Below are positions 8,994-17,937 of a stretch of 64,000 bases of DNA, in pieces. Source of the stretch: Rufibacter tibetensis (GTDB taxonomy: Bacteria; Bacteroidota; Bacteroidia; Cytophagales; Hymenobacteraceae); the NCBI RefSeq assembly GCF_001310085.1, contig NZ_CP012643.1:1829001-1893000 (forward strand), written 5' to 3'. Position numbers and translations under genes: made by a program. The notes under the pieces were generated by a model. The model was not told the origin of the DNA. It did no database searches and saw nothing but the letters and a program-made list of their open reading frames with translations. Each line of letters opens with the position of its first letter. Position 1 is the first letter of the stretch.

Positions 8994-11645
8994 TCAGAAG
9001 CCATACCCAAGCCGGAGGCCGGAACTTACTTTCTGACGCTCCTGGAAACCGGTGAAGAAATCTACCCGGAAGATTTTAAACAGGTGCTCTATGCCCACGC
9101 CTAGTTCCAAGTAATGGCCCGCGGCAGCGGTGTGAAGGTAATTTACGCTGCCTACTTCCTGCCATTTAAGCTTGCGCAGCAGCGGGATTTTGTTCAGGAT
9201 AAACCCATTGAAGTGGTGGCTGTAATGGGCTTCCACATATGTTTTCTGGGTGCTGTAGCGGTAGTAATCTAACAACTGGAAGCCGCTGAAGTCGCCGGAG
9301 AGGATGGTGCGGTTGCCGGAGAAATGCTTGAAGTCCATGAAATACAACTGGTTTTTGCGCCAGAAGGTACCCACGCTGGCCGAATAGGAGCTTGTCCCCA
9401 GCAAGCCTAGTTCCAGGTCATCGCTCACGCCCAAAGAAACAAAATCATAGTCTACGTCGCTACCCAGAAGACCCGAGATGCTTTTGCGGTAGGTCAGGTT
9501 GAACATGGGCCACTTAGAGCCCAGATTGATTTTCCGGTCTGGATGAGAAATATACTCTGCTCCCGGGCGGTAAGATAGCGTAACTATTCCCGCCAGGGCT
9601 TGGTGTCGCGGAAAGGCCGTGCTTCCTACTTCGGCGTTGAGGGGTTCATTAGACGTGAATTCTTTGGAGGCACGGTCGCGCACCGCATAATCTGTGGTGT
9701 TGAAGAGCATCTCCCGCTGGGCATAATCTACCATGAACGTAGCCGATAAGCCATTTACCAATTCCCGGTTGTGCCACAGGCGCAGGTATGCCTTCTGGTA
9801 CAGCTTCTCATAGTTTTCCTTCAGCAGCAGCGTGTACACGGTATTCACAAAGGGCGTAATCGGCTCTGCGGCATTGAACTGGCTTACAAAACGCCCTCCT
9901 TCCATGCCCGCCGAACGGCGCCGGAGCAGATCATAGGTGTAAGATGCAGCTATTTTGGCCTGCGCCTTTTCATTGCTGAACCCGTACCGCAAGGTAGGCG
10001 CGATGGAAAAGTTACGGCGGTCTTCAAACCGTTTGTTGTACCCAATGCGCAGATTAGCCACCAAGCCTTCTACCGTATTGTACTGCCAGATTCGGGTAGC
10101 GGGCTCTATGTTGAATGTTGTGCGCTCAAAGGAGTTTCGGTAAGAATAGCCTGAAAGCAGAAGGTCAGACACAGTTAACCTGTTGTTCTTCTGGTCCAGT
10201 GAATCTTTGTAGGGCTTGGAATCTTTGATTACCTGCAAGCTGTCCTTGGTGTGGTAATCTATTACCTCCTCCTCTGTCAAAGGCACTGGCCTGATTTCTG
10301 ACCAATAGGTACTGTCCCGGGTGTTGGCGTCTTTTTCAATCAGCAGGACTTCTTTTTTCTTGAAGAAATTAGCATCCGGAACTCCGTTAGCCGGTGGGGC
10401 ATTACGTTGGGCCTTCCGCTCCTTGCGGGTCAGTTTAGGTGCTGGAGTTGGGGCCACCACGGCTATGGGCGGAGCAACGGCTGGAGCCGGAGTAGCAGGC
10501 GCTGCCGGAGCAGGTGCCGGGGTTTGCTTGACGAAGGGAGCCGGTTTTATGCGGTATTTGCTGTAAACTGCCGTAAAATAGCCGTTGCCTTTGAAGCCAT
10601 ACCCTTCCACATCAAACGTGAACTTCTGTGATTGCAGCACCCATACGTTGCCAGCCGCCGGCGTGAACTGCTGCGTAATGCGCAGGGTATCCACAAACTC
10701 AATCTGCTGGTCTTTGGTCACGTACAGGTTCAGGCTTTGCAACCGCCACGAGCCATCAACTATGTACAGGTAGCCCGTCACCACCGGATCGGTTTTCCGT
10801 TTGGGAATCACTTTGATGCGGTGAATCAAGTGGCCGTTGTTCTCACTGCTGCCCATCAACTCGTACTTGTAGAAGAACATAGCGTTGTTCGCCAGCGGCG
10901 ACACAAACCCGCGCTCGTTCACGCCTTGCGCTTTGACCAGATTTTGGTAAAAATTGACGTTAAACTCAGAGGCTTGGTTAAAGCTGAAGGCCCGGCTGCT
11001 ACCACTCACTTTAGACGAGATCATCCGCTCGCGGTACTTGTTAGGTTGCATGAAACTCAGTTCAGCCACTGACTCTGACAGATAGATGATTCCCGGCTTA
11101 AGACCAGCCGGAACCTTCATGATGCCCAGAACCCTTTTGGGCACGTTGATGAGCCGCTGCAAGCCTTTTACGTATACCTGAGCGGTAAACGCCTGCACTT
11201 CCTTTAAGTGGTATTCGCGCTTGGCGATGGCCTGCTGCATGATGCCGTACGCCGGATTTTTGCCGCTGAGGCTTACCCGCACCTCATTCAGGTTGTAGAC
11301 ATCGGGGAGCAGCTGCACATTGAGCACGATGGGAGTTGGCTTTTCCTCCTCGGGCACTTCCAGAATCTTGGTTTGGCTTTTATACCCCACGTACTGGAAC
11401 ACCACAGTATGCTTGCCCGGATCTACGTTGAACTGATAATCGCCTTGCTCATTGGTGGTGGAGCCCACGGTAGAGCCCTGCAGGTACACCGTCGCGAAGG
11501 CCAGCCCGGCCCCTTTTTCATCGGTCACTTTCCCTTTCACCACCCCTGCCTCTGTCCTGCCCGCCAGAAGGCACAGCCAAAGACATAGGACAGAAGCAAG
11601 TGGACTACACTTCCAGGAAATCAGGCTCGAGTACAAAGCAGGCAT
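8994..11645 (-). CDS. DUF5686 outer membrane protein with carboxypeptidase-D-like N-terminal domain
   Basis: I start the protein at the ATG at 11645 (883 residues) because the signal-like core SPLASVLCLWLCLLAG follows within 35 residues. An upstream ATG at 11708 would put 21 unrelated residues in front. After the signal comes a CarboxypepD_reg-like beta-sandwich (VVKGKVTDEKGAGLAFATVY), as found at the N terminus of TonB receptors, then the long DUF5686 region, predicted to form an outer-membrane beta-barrel at the C terminus. Between them, about residues 380-425, is an Ala/Pro-rich stretch followed by a basic KLTRKERKAQR segment, a low-complexity linker. The family is widespread in Bacteroidota and its role is unknown. 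The gene is monocistronic. Confidence 0.85.
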   Translation of the reverse strand: MPALYSSLISWKCSPLASVLCLWLCLLAGRTEAGVVKGKVTDEKGAGLAFATVYLQGSTVGSTTNEQGDYQFNVDPGKHTVVFQYVGYKSQTKILEVPEEEKPTPIVLNVQLLPDVYNLNEVRVSLSGKNPAYGIMQQAIAKREYHLKEVQAFTAQVYVKGLQRLINVPKRVLGIMKVPAGLKPGIIYLSESVAELSFMQPNKYRERMISSKVSGSSRAFSFNQASEFNVNFYQNLVKAQGVNERGFVSPLANNAMFFYKYELMGSSENNGHLIHRIKVIPKRKTDPVVTGYLYIVDGSWRLQSLNLYVTKDQQIEFVDTLRITQQFTPAAGNVWVLQSQKFTFDVEGYGFKGNGYFTAVYSKYRIKPAPFVKQTPAPAPAAPATPAPAVAPPIAVVAPTPAPKLTRKERKAQRNAPPANGVPDANFFKKKEVLLIEKDANTRDSTYWSEIRPVPLTEEEVIDYHTKDSLQVIKDSKPYKDSLDQKNNRLTVSDLLLSGYSYRNSFERTTFNIEPATRIWQYNTVEGLVANLRIGYNKRFEDRRNFSIAPTLRYGFSNEKAQAKIAASYTYDLLRRRSAGMEGGRFVSQFNAAEPITPFVNTVYTLLLKENYEKLYQKAYLRLWHNRELVNGLSATFMVDYAQREMLFNTTDYAVRDRASKEFTSNEPLNAEVGSTAFPRHQALAGIVTLSYRPGAEYISHPDRKINLGSKWPMFNLTYRKSISGLLGSDVDYDFVSLGVSDDLELGLLGTSSYSASVGTFWRKNQLYFMDFKHFSGNRTILSGDFSGFQLLDYYRYSTQKTYVEAHYSHHFNGFILNKIPLLRKLKWQEVGSVNYLHTAAAGHYLELGVGIEHLFKIFRVDFFTGFQERQKVSSGLRLGYGF

Positions 11646-11840
11646 GCAAAAAGAGTTTGGCTGTATAACGAAACAGGCGTGGGTTATAACATGAGCATTT
11701 ATCCACAAACCCTGCTATTCGGGCCAGCTTAATAGCTTTTAAAGGCAAAGCGGCGCTACTAAAGGTAAGGAGAAGATGCTGCAGAAAACAAAAGCGCCAG
11801 GCCGTTTAGGGTCTGTTTCCTGAATAGATGCCTGAAATTG

Positions 11841-12704
11841 CTAAGTGGTTGCCTGCGCCGCCTCCAGTTTCCGCAGCTTCCGGCTGTACTGCATGTTCAG
11901 CGCCACTCCCAGCAGCACCAGCGCAATGCCCAGGTACCCATAAAATGGAAACGTCTCCCCGAAGAACACCATGCCCAGCGCCAAGGCATACAGAATACCA
12001 ATGTAGTTCAGATTCGCCACCCGAGCCAGTTTCTCCACCTGGTAGGACCGGGTCATGAAGTACTGCCCCAACTGCGTGAGAACCCCTGTGAGTGACAGCC
12101 ACACCCAGTCATTGCCCCGCAGCGGCACCCAGTCAAACAGGCAGAAGATCAGCGCCAGCGGCAACGACACCAGCGGAAAGTAAAAGACAATTACCAGCGG
12201 ATGCTCCGTCTCGCTCAGTTTCCGCACCGAGGTATACGCCACCCCTGACAGAAATGCGCTGCCAATACCAATGAGCAGGTAATACAGCGAGATACGCGTA
12301 TCTACGCCCTCAATCACCAGCACGCCCAAAAAAGAAATCATAAAGAACACCCACTGCCACGGCGCCACTTTCTCCTTGGCAATAAACACGCCCAGCAAGG
12401 CCGTGAAAATTGGGGCCAGGTACTGGATGGTTACCGCTCCCGCCAGCGGGATGTTTTGGATGGTGGTATAGAACATCAGGAGCGAAAAGCCACCGGCCAA
12501 CCCGCGGGTGATGAGAATAGGTTTCCGGTTCCCCCACGGCGACACGTTCGCCTTCCGGATCATGGCGTAGCTTAGAACTAGCGAAATCACCGACCGGAAC
12601 AGCACCACTTCCATGGGCGGCAAATGCGATACAAACTTCACGCACACGTTCATCAGCGCGAAAAAGAACGTGGCAAGCAGCATATACTGAACCCCTTTGG
12701 TCAT
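11841..12704 (-). CDS. DMT-superfamily (EamA) inner membrane transporter
   Basis: The 287-residue product has about ten hydrophobic helices in two repeated halves, the EamA duplication. The first half opens with LLATFFFALMNVCVKFVSHL and includes EVVLFRSVISLVLSY. The second half begins near YLLIGIGSAFLSGVAYTSVR, a typical start of repeat two, and ends with LGVALNMQYSRKLRKLE. Members export amino acids, nucleotides or other metabolites. The substrate cannot be named. It diverges from recX, with ~130 bp between the starts. Confidence 0.9.
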   Translation of the reverse strand: MTKGVQYMLLATFFFALMNVCVKFVSHLPPMEVVLFRSVISLVLSYAMIRKANVSPWGNRKPILITRGLAGGFSLLMFYTTIQNIPLAGAVTIQYLAPIFTALLGVFIAKEKVAPWQWVFFMISFLGVLVIEGVDTRISLYYLLIGIGSAFLSGVAYTSVRKLSETEHPLVIVFYFPLVSLPLALIFCLFDWVPLRGNDWVWLSLTGVLTQLGQYFMTRSYQVEKLARVANLNYIGILYALALGMVFFGETFPFYGYLGIALVLLGVALNMQYSRKLRKLEAAQATT

Positions 12705-12817
12705 GGCGGTAAGCGGTAAAAAAATGAGGGTGCAAAGGTCGGGTTTTTAGAAAGAACATCCTCATGAATTGCTGTTTTTCCTGACCCAAAAGCCTCTTGA
12801 CGCAAACTGTTTTTGCC

Positions 12818-12825
12818 TACTTTTG
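12818..12825 (+). promoter_or_regulatory. TAnnTTTG -7 box upstream of recX
   Basis: TACTTTTG matches the Bacteroidota sigma-A -7 consensus exactly. A CTTG at 12796-12799 sits 18 bases upstream as a weak -33 box. Transcription would begin only a few bases before the ATG at 12835, which supports that start over the one at 12769. Confidence 0.5.
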
Positions 12826-12834
12826 GTTAATAGA

Positions 12835-13359
12835 ATGTACCTGAAGCGGTATTTCCATCTAACTCCTTGCCCTGTGTTCCAGCCGAAGAAAAAGAAAGTT
12901 TACACCAAGAAAGAAGCGCTGCCCAAAATAGCGGCCTACTGTGCCTACCAGGAACGCACCCAAAACGAAGTGCGCGCCAAACTGCTGGACTATGGCTTGG
13001 ATTTGGAAGAAGCCGATGAACTGGTGATCCTCCTGACGCAGGAAAAACTGCTGGATGAAGAACGCTACGCCCAATCCTTCGTGCGCGGCAAGTACGGCTT
13101 GAAACGCTGGGGTCGCCGCAAAATTCAGATGGGTTTGAAAGCCAAAGGCCTCTCCGACTACTGCATCCGGAAGGGCTTACAGGAAATAGACCCAGATGTG
13201 TATTGGGAAAACCTGCTGCACCTGCTGGAGAAAAAGAACAAAACCGAAGGCGAACGCAATCCTATGGCCCGCCGCCAGAAAATCCAATACTTCCTGCAAA
13301 GCAAAGGCTATGAACTAGACCTGATCCAAGATGCTTGGCGAGAGTTGGGCTTGGGGTAA
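12835..13359 (+). CDS. recX: RecX-family regulatory protein
   Basis: The product (174 residues from the ATG at 12835) has the RecX pattern of repeated three-helix units. KKEALPKIAAYCAYQERTQNEVRAKLLDYGL is broken by the family's acidic EADELVILLTQEKLLDEERYAQSFVRGKY. It continues WGRRKIQMGLKAKGLSDYCI. RecX binds RecA filaments and limits recombinase and SOS activity. An in-frame ATG at 12769 would add 22 residues upstream of the likely promoter, so I prefer the shorter form. recA is not in the window. It converges on the DUF4230 gene, with 74 bp between stops. Confidence 0.88.
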   Translation: MYLKRYFHLTPCPVFQPKKKKVYTKKEALPKIAAYCAYQERTQNEVRAKLLDYGLDLEEADELVILLTQEKLLDEERYAQSFVRGKYGLKRWGRRKIQMGLKAKGLSDYCIRKGLQEIDPDVYWENLLHLLEKKNKTEGERNPMARRQKIQYFLQSKGYELDLIQDAWRELGLG

Positions 13360-13433
13360 TGTTCTTTGTTTCAGATAGCAGGAAAACCCATCAGAAATAA
13401 CGCTTTATAGCACAGATTTACTTAAAGGAACCG

Positions 13434-14072
13434 TTACCTCTTCTTAGGAACGGGCGGAGGAGTAATGGTTTGGCGAGGCATGAGGTACACGCGGCGTCCG
13501 GTCATGTTCTCCAGCATTGGTTTGAGGATCTTCTCTGCGTTTACCGACGTCTGTTGCAAAATACCACTGTTGAGGGCCGCCTGTTTTACATTTTCCTCGG
13601 CGTATTTGTAGCCTTCATCTACCAGATCAGCATCCTGGAAATACGTATTCTCTTTGCCAAAAACTTTGGACTGGGTGTGGTCTATCCGGTAATAGCAAAT
13701 TTCGGGGGCAGGCAAACTCACGTGTAACACTGAGTCTCCAATAAACTGAAGATCACTAGCCTGTACCTGCTGCAGGTCAATACAACCCACGGCCTCACCG
13801 CCCACAATCAGAGCCACTTTAGAATCTGGCAGAAACTTTGAGACTTCTTTCTTGTATTCCACTACATCTTTAAAGTTGAAGCGCACCAGTTCCAGCTTGC
13901 CCATTTCTTCAATCTTAGTGAGAATGGTGTTGTGGGTCACTTCCACCGTTGGTTCCTTTTCAGGATTAAGGAAATTCTTCACCGGAGTAAGCAGAAACTT
14001 CCATGCCAGGGCAACCACCACAAACACCAGCAGCCACGGGATAAGCTTACGAAGAACAAAGAGGAGTCGCAT
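13434..14072 (-). CDS. DUF4230 membrane-anchored protein
   Basis: The 212-residue product has one N-terminal membrane helix (about residues 8-27, LIPWLLVFVVVALAWKFL). A periplasmic or extracytoplasmic domain with the DUF4230 pattern follows: THNTILTKIEEMGKLELVRFNFKDVVEY, then VALIVGGEAVGCIDL, and SVLHVSLPAPEI. The tail is proline- and lysine-rich. DUF4230 proteins are common in Bacteroidota and Firmicutes and no function is established. The gene stands alone. A composite repeat element lies upstream. Confidence 0.85.
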   Translation of the reverse strand: MRLLFVLRKLIPWLLVFVVVALAWKFLLTPVKNFLNPEKEPTVEVTHNTILTKIEEMGKLELVRFNFKDVVEYKKEVSKFLPDSKVALIVGGEAVGCIDLQQVQASDLQFIGDSVLHVSLPAPEICYYRIDHTQSKVFGKENTYFQDADLVDEGYKYAEENVKQAALNSGILQQTSVNAEKILKPMLENMTGRRVYLMPRQTITPPPVPKKR

Positions 14073-14221
14073 GAATCAAAAGTAGATGTATCTTTCTATA
14101 TGCGAAAACCGCACCGAAAGTTGCTTTAGCTGTTTTGAAGCAGTTTTTCTAAAAAGGTTGACATAACGACTTTACGTTACACAGCTTTTCAAAAGTAATA
14201 CAACCGCTAGAGTAATATAAC

Positions 14222-14431
14222 CGCTGGCGCGAGCCTCCGGCTCGTGTCTGCACGCGTTCCTTAACCCTCCTCAACTTGTCATCTTGGAAAGATCTTGTGG
14301 GTGAATTAGAAAGACATAGAAGGAACGCCTCTACAGCTCGTGTACAAGGTCCTTTTCAGGATGACAAAAGAGGGGTTCAGTTGTATATCTGAAATGCTTG
14401 CGGACACGAGCGGGACACTCGCGCCAGCGAG
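14222..14431. repeat. Composite inverted-repeat element (outer hairpin arms with nested ~90-bp element)
   Basis: The outer arms are 14222-14258 (CGCTGGCGCGAG ... CTCGTGTCTGCACGC) and 14395-14431, which reads as its reverse complement with a few changes. Each arm carries its own small hairpin (CGAGCC-TCC-GGCTCG in the left arm). Inside lies a second inverted repeat, 14277-14366, starting TGTCATCTTGGAAAGATCTTG and ending CCTTTTCAGGATGACA. Close copies occur at 42651-42910 (both layers), 63622-63710 (inner only) and 36341-36375 (outer arm only). No protein is encoded. It fills most of the 372-bp gap between flanking genes. Confidence 0.8.
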
Positions 14432-14444
14432 TTTTGTGAGGAAC

Positions 14445-15368
14445 CTACTTAGTCATTTCTAGTGGAGGCCACCCTAAACCATACCGCTGCGCGTAGCCGG
14501 CCCATCCCTGCTGCCCGCCGGTATGCACCGCCACTACCTTTGTGCCTTTCGGGAAATAGTCTTGCCTGATTAGTTCAAACACGCCAAACAGCATTTTTCC
14601 GGTGTATACCGGATCCAATAGAATGCCGTGGTTTTGGTAAAATTGCTGAATAAACGCCAGCAGTTCTGGTGTGTGTTTGGCGTAGCCGCCGAAGTGGTAG
14701 TTTGTCTGTAATTCCCAGTTCTGGTAGGCTTCTCCTGCTGAGTACGCTTTCACAAGTTCAGTCACTTCCGCTTGCAGAAATTCTCCCCCTTTGAGAGCTG
14801 GGAACCCGATGATGTCCCCCTTGCCTTCAGCACCGGCAACCATTCCAGCTAAGGTCCCGCCGGTGCCTGCCGCGACACACAGGACATCCCAAGGCTCCGT
14901 TAGCTCCGTCACAATTTCGGTGCAGCCTTTTACGGCCAGCAGGTTGGTACCGCCTTCGGGAAGCAGATATGGTTTTGAGGCTGTTCTCAGGATTTCAGCT
15001 TGAAAAGAAGCGTCATTCCGCAAGCGGTACTCCGTGCGGGTAAGATACCGCAGATGCATGCCGCAGCTAATGGCGTACTCCAGCGTGGGGTTCAAAGGCA
15101 AGGTTTCTTCTCCCCTGATATACCCAATAGTGGCAAACCAAAAGGCCTTTCCGGCAGCGGCCACGGCGACAATGTGGTTGGAGAAAGCTCCCCCAAAGGT
15201 CACCAGCGTTTCGCACCCTTGCTCCTGCGCCGCTTGCAGATTGTATTTCAGCTTACGCCACTTGTTACCCGGAATACCGGGGTGCAGCAAATCCTCACGC
15301 AGCACTGATACTTCTACTCCTTTCTGGGTGAAAAGCGAATCAGTGAGGGGCTGCAGAAGTGTGGGCAT
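14445..15368 (-). CDS. PLP-dependent ACC deaminase/D-cysteine desulfhydrase family enzyme
   Basis: The 307-residue product is a fold-type II PLP enzyme. It has the PLP-binding lysine in PGNKWRKLKYN (Lys36), the AFSNH motif (Ser63-His65) that holds the cofactor and substrate, a glycine-rich CVAAGTGGTLAGMVAG phosphate loop, and the C-terminal LLDPVYTGKM and VVAVHTGGQQG. This is the layout of 1-aminocyclopropane-1-carboxylate deaminase and D-cysteine desulfhydrase, which cannot be told apart here. D-cysteine or another D-amino acid is the likelier substrate in a Bacteroidota without plant association, but that is an inference. Confidence 0.85.
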   Translation of the reverse strand: MPTLLQPLTDSLFTQKGVEVSVLREDLLHPGIPGNKWRKLKYNLQAAQEQGCETLVTFGGAFSNHIVAVAAAGKAFWFATIGYIRGEETLPLNPTLEYAISCGMHLRYLTRTEYRLRNDASFQAEILRTASKPYLLPEGGTNLLAVKGCTEIVTELTEPWDVLCVAAGTGGTLAGMVAGAEGKGDIIGFPALKGGEFLQAEVTELVKAYSAGEAYQNWELQTNYHFGGYAKHTPELLAFIQQFYQNHGILLDPVYTGKMLFGVFELIRQDYFPKGTKVVAVHTGGQQGWAGYAQRYGLGWPPLEMTK

Positions 15369-15393
15369 ACAAGGTAGTCTGGCGTAAAAACAG

Positions 15394-15445
15394 CAGTGCC
15401 CGTTTTTGGCCTGTTTCTTCTAAAACAAACCAAAAACGGGCACTG
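15394..15445 (-). terminator. Terminator of the YfhO gene
   Basis: CAGTGCCCGTTTTTGG (15394-15409) pairs with 15430-15445, and a smaller TGTTT/AAACA stem lies in the loop. On the minus strand it is followed by a GTTTTT tract. It lies between the YfhO gene and the PLP enzyme gene. Its core is one of the window's recurring GTTTT-palindromes. Confidence 0.8.
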
Positions 15446-15458
15446 TCACTTGTAAGAA

Positions 15459-17876
15459 TTAAACGTCTGCAGGTCTTCTCCGAACACCGTACACCACGGC
15501 ACCCACCAGACCTGCCATTAAGAGCAGCGAAGAAATAAGGGCCACGGTGTTGCCCAGGCTATACTCCTTCGGTTCAAATTTGAATTCAATGGAGTGGTTA
15601 CCGGCCGGTACATACATGGCGCGCAGGATGTAGTTCACCCGGAAGTGATCAGCCGGTTTTCCATCAATATAGGCTTGCCAGCCGTCTTTGTAGTAGATCT
15701 CAGAGAACACTACCGGACCAGGACGGGCGGCGTTTGCCACATATTTGAGGTGATTCGGCTGGTACTCCACCAACGTAATGACAGAACCGGTGGTGTTGTA
15801 GGTCTGCGGCTTCACGTCAGGGAATTTAGAAACGTCTACAATGGCTTCGTGCTTGGCATCAATGCCTTTGAGGGCAGCCAGTTCTTCGTCTGGAGAATTC
15901 ACGGCTCTGATTTCCTCCACATACCAGGCGTTACCCAGGTAACCAGGTATCAATTGTACCGGCTGTTGCTCCTGCCCGGTAATGGCGTATTTGGCGTTCA
16001 GCATGTTCAGAACCTGAATGTTGCCTTGTGCGATGTGCTGCTCAATGACATCCTGGTAGCGGCGTAGCTTGGCACCGTGGTACCCACCAATAGATTTGTG
16101 GAAGTACGAGGTACGGGCGTCACTAAACGGGTTAGGCACGTTGTACACACGGTAACTTAGTTGCTTGTCCTGCAGAATGGCCAAGTCAGCGGGAGTTGGC
16201 TGGAAGTACGTTTTACTATAATCCTGCTGGAAATCGTCGTTATTGAGGTAGCGCTTGTCTACGGTCCAGAGGTCTACCAGAATAAGCAAACCAATCACGG
16301 CAGTAGCCATGAACGAAGTCACTTTCCGGCTGATGTAGAGGTAGAGCGTTCCGGCAGCAAGCACAATAAAGATCAAAGAACGCAACGCATCGCCGCGGAG
16401 CATAGACTCACGGTCTTCCCTGATGGCCTGGATCGGGTACTGGTATTGAGCTAATTGCTCATCTACCGCACCAACGTAATCAAACATGCCGCTGAAAAGC
16501 ACCAATAACAGACATAATCCGCCGGTGATTCCCAGTGCGGTGAATAGCTTTTTCTGCAGGTTTTCTACTGGCTGATTCTGCAACACGCGGCACAAGGCCA
16601 GAATCGCCAGCAGCACCATGGTCACCTGTGCAATCACCAAGGCCATACTCACCGCCCTGAACTTGTTGTAGCCCGGGAAGTAGTCAAACATGAAGTAGTT
16701 GAAGGCTTCAAAGTTCTTACCCCAACTCAACAAAAAAGACAGAATGGTGGCGCTCAGCAGCCAGATCCAGAGGCGGCGTGGGGTCACCAGCAAGCCCAGT
16801 ACAAACAGGAAGCAGATGATAGCGCCCATGTACACCGGTCCGCCTACAAAGGATTGATCTCCCCAGTAAAACGGCATGGTGGCGTTCTGGAGCTGCGCCT
16901 CAGGCACACCGCCCTGCACTAACTGCTTGTAGGTTTCAGAGTCTTTCTCCAACGGACCCTGTGAGGCGCCGCCGTAGAAGTTAGGCACTAACAAGGTCAT
17001 AGTCTCGCCCACGCCGTAGCTCCACTGGAAGGCATATTCGCGGTCTAAGCCAGAACCAATTTCAGATGCGTCTTTGCCCTGGGTCAGTTCAGAAGCTCCC
17101 CTGATGGAGTATTTGCCGTACTCAGCGGTGGTGTAAATTCGACCGAAACTCACTCCCGCAGCCAGAGCGGCACCAATAGCCAGGATCAAGGTACGCTTGA
17201 AGAAATCAGCAATGCGGCCTTCTTTCGCCCAGGTCACCAGTTCTACCAGCCCGAAGATGAGCACGATGAAGAGCAGGTAATACGTGATCTGCAAGTGGTT
17301 CATCCGGATGTGCATGGTCAACCCGAAGGCAAACAAAGCGGCACCCAGCCACAGGTTTTTACGGTATGCGTACCAGAGCCCAGCCAACACCAGCGGCAAA
17401 TAAGCAATAGCCAATGATTTGGTGTTATGCCCGGCTTCCAGAATGGCGAAGTTGTACGACACAAACGCATACGCAATAGCTCCTACCGCTGCCAGCATCG
17501 GCCGCAGGCCGAAGATGACGAACATGATATAGGCACACACCAGCGTGATGAAGATGTTAGACGCTACTAGCGGTAACCCGGCAGTGAAGAGCGAGTGCAC
17601 GTACTGGAACAAGTCGCCGGAGAACTGCACGCTGATGAGGTAGGCGGGCATGCCACTGAACATGGAATTGGTCCAGAGGGCTTCCTCGCCGGTTTTCTCC
17701 CGGAAGTCGGCAATCTCTTTGGCACCGCCCTGGAACTGCACCACATCGTGCTGCATGAGGCTTTTGCCGTCAAAGAAAATGGGTGAGAAATACGCTACTA
17801 CCAGCAGCAGGAAAAACAGAAGCACCAACAGGTGCGGCAACACGTGGCGGTTGAAATCGATTTTAGAAGAGGCCAT
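15459..17876 (-). CDS. YfhO-family multi-pass membrane protein (GT-C-like glycosyltransferase fold)
   Basis: I use the ATG at 17876 (MASSKIDFNR, 805 residues); an upstream TTG lies inside a terminator hairpin. The N-terminal ~570 residues hold about a dozen membrane helices. The early loop after helix 1 has FFDGKSLMQHDVVQFQGG, resembling the Asp-containing first loop of GT-C transferases. The C-terminal ~230 residues form a soluble domain ending LRAMYVPAGNHSIEFKFEP, the usual YfhO ending, and a last helix. In Firmicutes, YfhO transfers sugars to lipoteichoic acid. In Bacteroidota the acceptor is unknown. The gene follows FkbM and DUF4834 genes but has a terminator between. Confidence 0.85.
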   Translation of the reverse strand: MASSKIDFNRHVLPHLLVLLFFLLLVVAYFSPIFFDGKSLMQHDVVQFQGGAKEIADFREKTGEEALWTNSMFSGMPAYLISVQFSGDLFQYVHSLFTAGLPLVASNIFITLVCAYIMFVIFGLRPMLAAVGAIAYAFVSYNFAILEAGHNTKSLAIAYLPLVLAGLWYAYRKNLWLGAALFAFGLTMHIRMNHLQITYYLLFIVLIFGLVELVTWAKEGRIADFFKRTLILAIGAALAAGVSFGRIYTTAEYGKYSIRGASELTQGKDASEIGSGLDREYAFQWSYGVGETMTLLVPNFYGGASQGPLEKDSETYKQLVQGGVPEAQLQNATMPFYWGDQSFVGGPVYMGAIICFLFVLGLLVTPRRLWIWLLSATILSFLLSWGKNFEAFNYFMFDYFPGYNKFRAVSMALVIAQVTMVLLAILALCRVLQNQPVENLQKKLFTALGITGGLCLLLVLFSGMFDYVGAVDEQLAQYQYPIQAIREDRESMLRGDALRSLIFIVLAAGTLYLYISRKVTSFMATAVIGLLILVDLWTVDKRYLNNDDFQQDYSKTYFQPTPADLAILQDKQLSYRVYNVPNPFSDARTSYFHKSIGGYHGAKLRRYQDVIEQHIAQGNIQVLNMLNAKYAITGQEQQPVQLIPGYLGNAWYVEEIRAVNSPDEELAALKGIDAKHEAIVDVSKFPDVKPQTYNTTGSVITLVEYQPNHLKYVANAARPGPVVFSEIYYKDGWQAYIDGKPADHFRVNYILRAMYVPAGNHSIEFKFEPKEYSLGNTVALISSLLLMAGLVGAVVYGVRRRPADV

Positions 17877-17896
17877 GGTGATTGATTGCAATAAAA

Positions 17897-17923
17897 AAGC
17901 CCGATGTGGAATGCATCGGGCTT
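17897..17923 (-). terminator. Terminator after the FkbM-DUF4834 pair
   Basis: AAGCCCGATG (17897-17906) pairs with CATCGGGCTT (17914-17923). On the minus strand the stem is followed by TTTTTTATT. It separates the DUF4834 gene from YfhO. Confidence 0.85.
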
Positions 17924-17937
17924 GAAAGATACTTAGT

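Noticed and set aside
12310-12789. 159-residue open frame overlapping the DMT transporter gene on the same strand
   Set aside because: It is out of frame with the transporter, which has clear membrane helices; the product has no membrane or domain pattern.
15459-17891. TTG start for YfhO at 17891
   Set aside because: It lies next to a terminator hairpin; the ATG at 17876 gives a normal start with the same reading frame.
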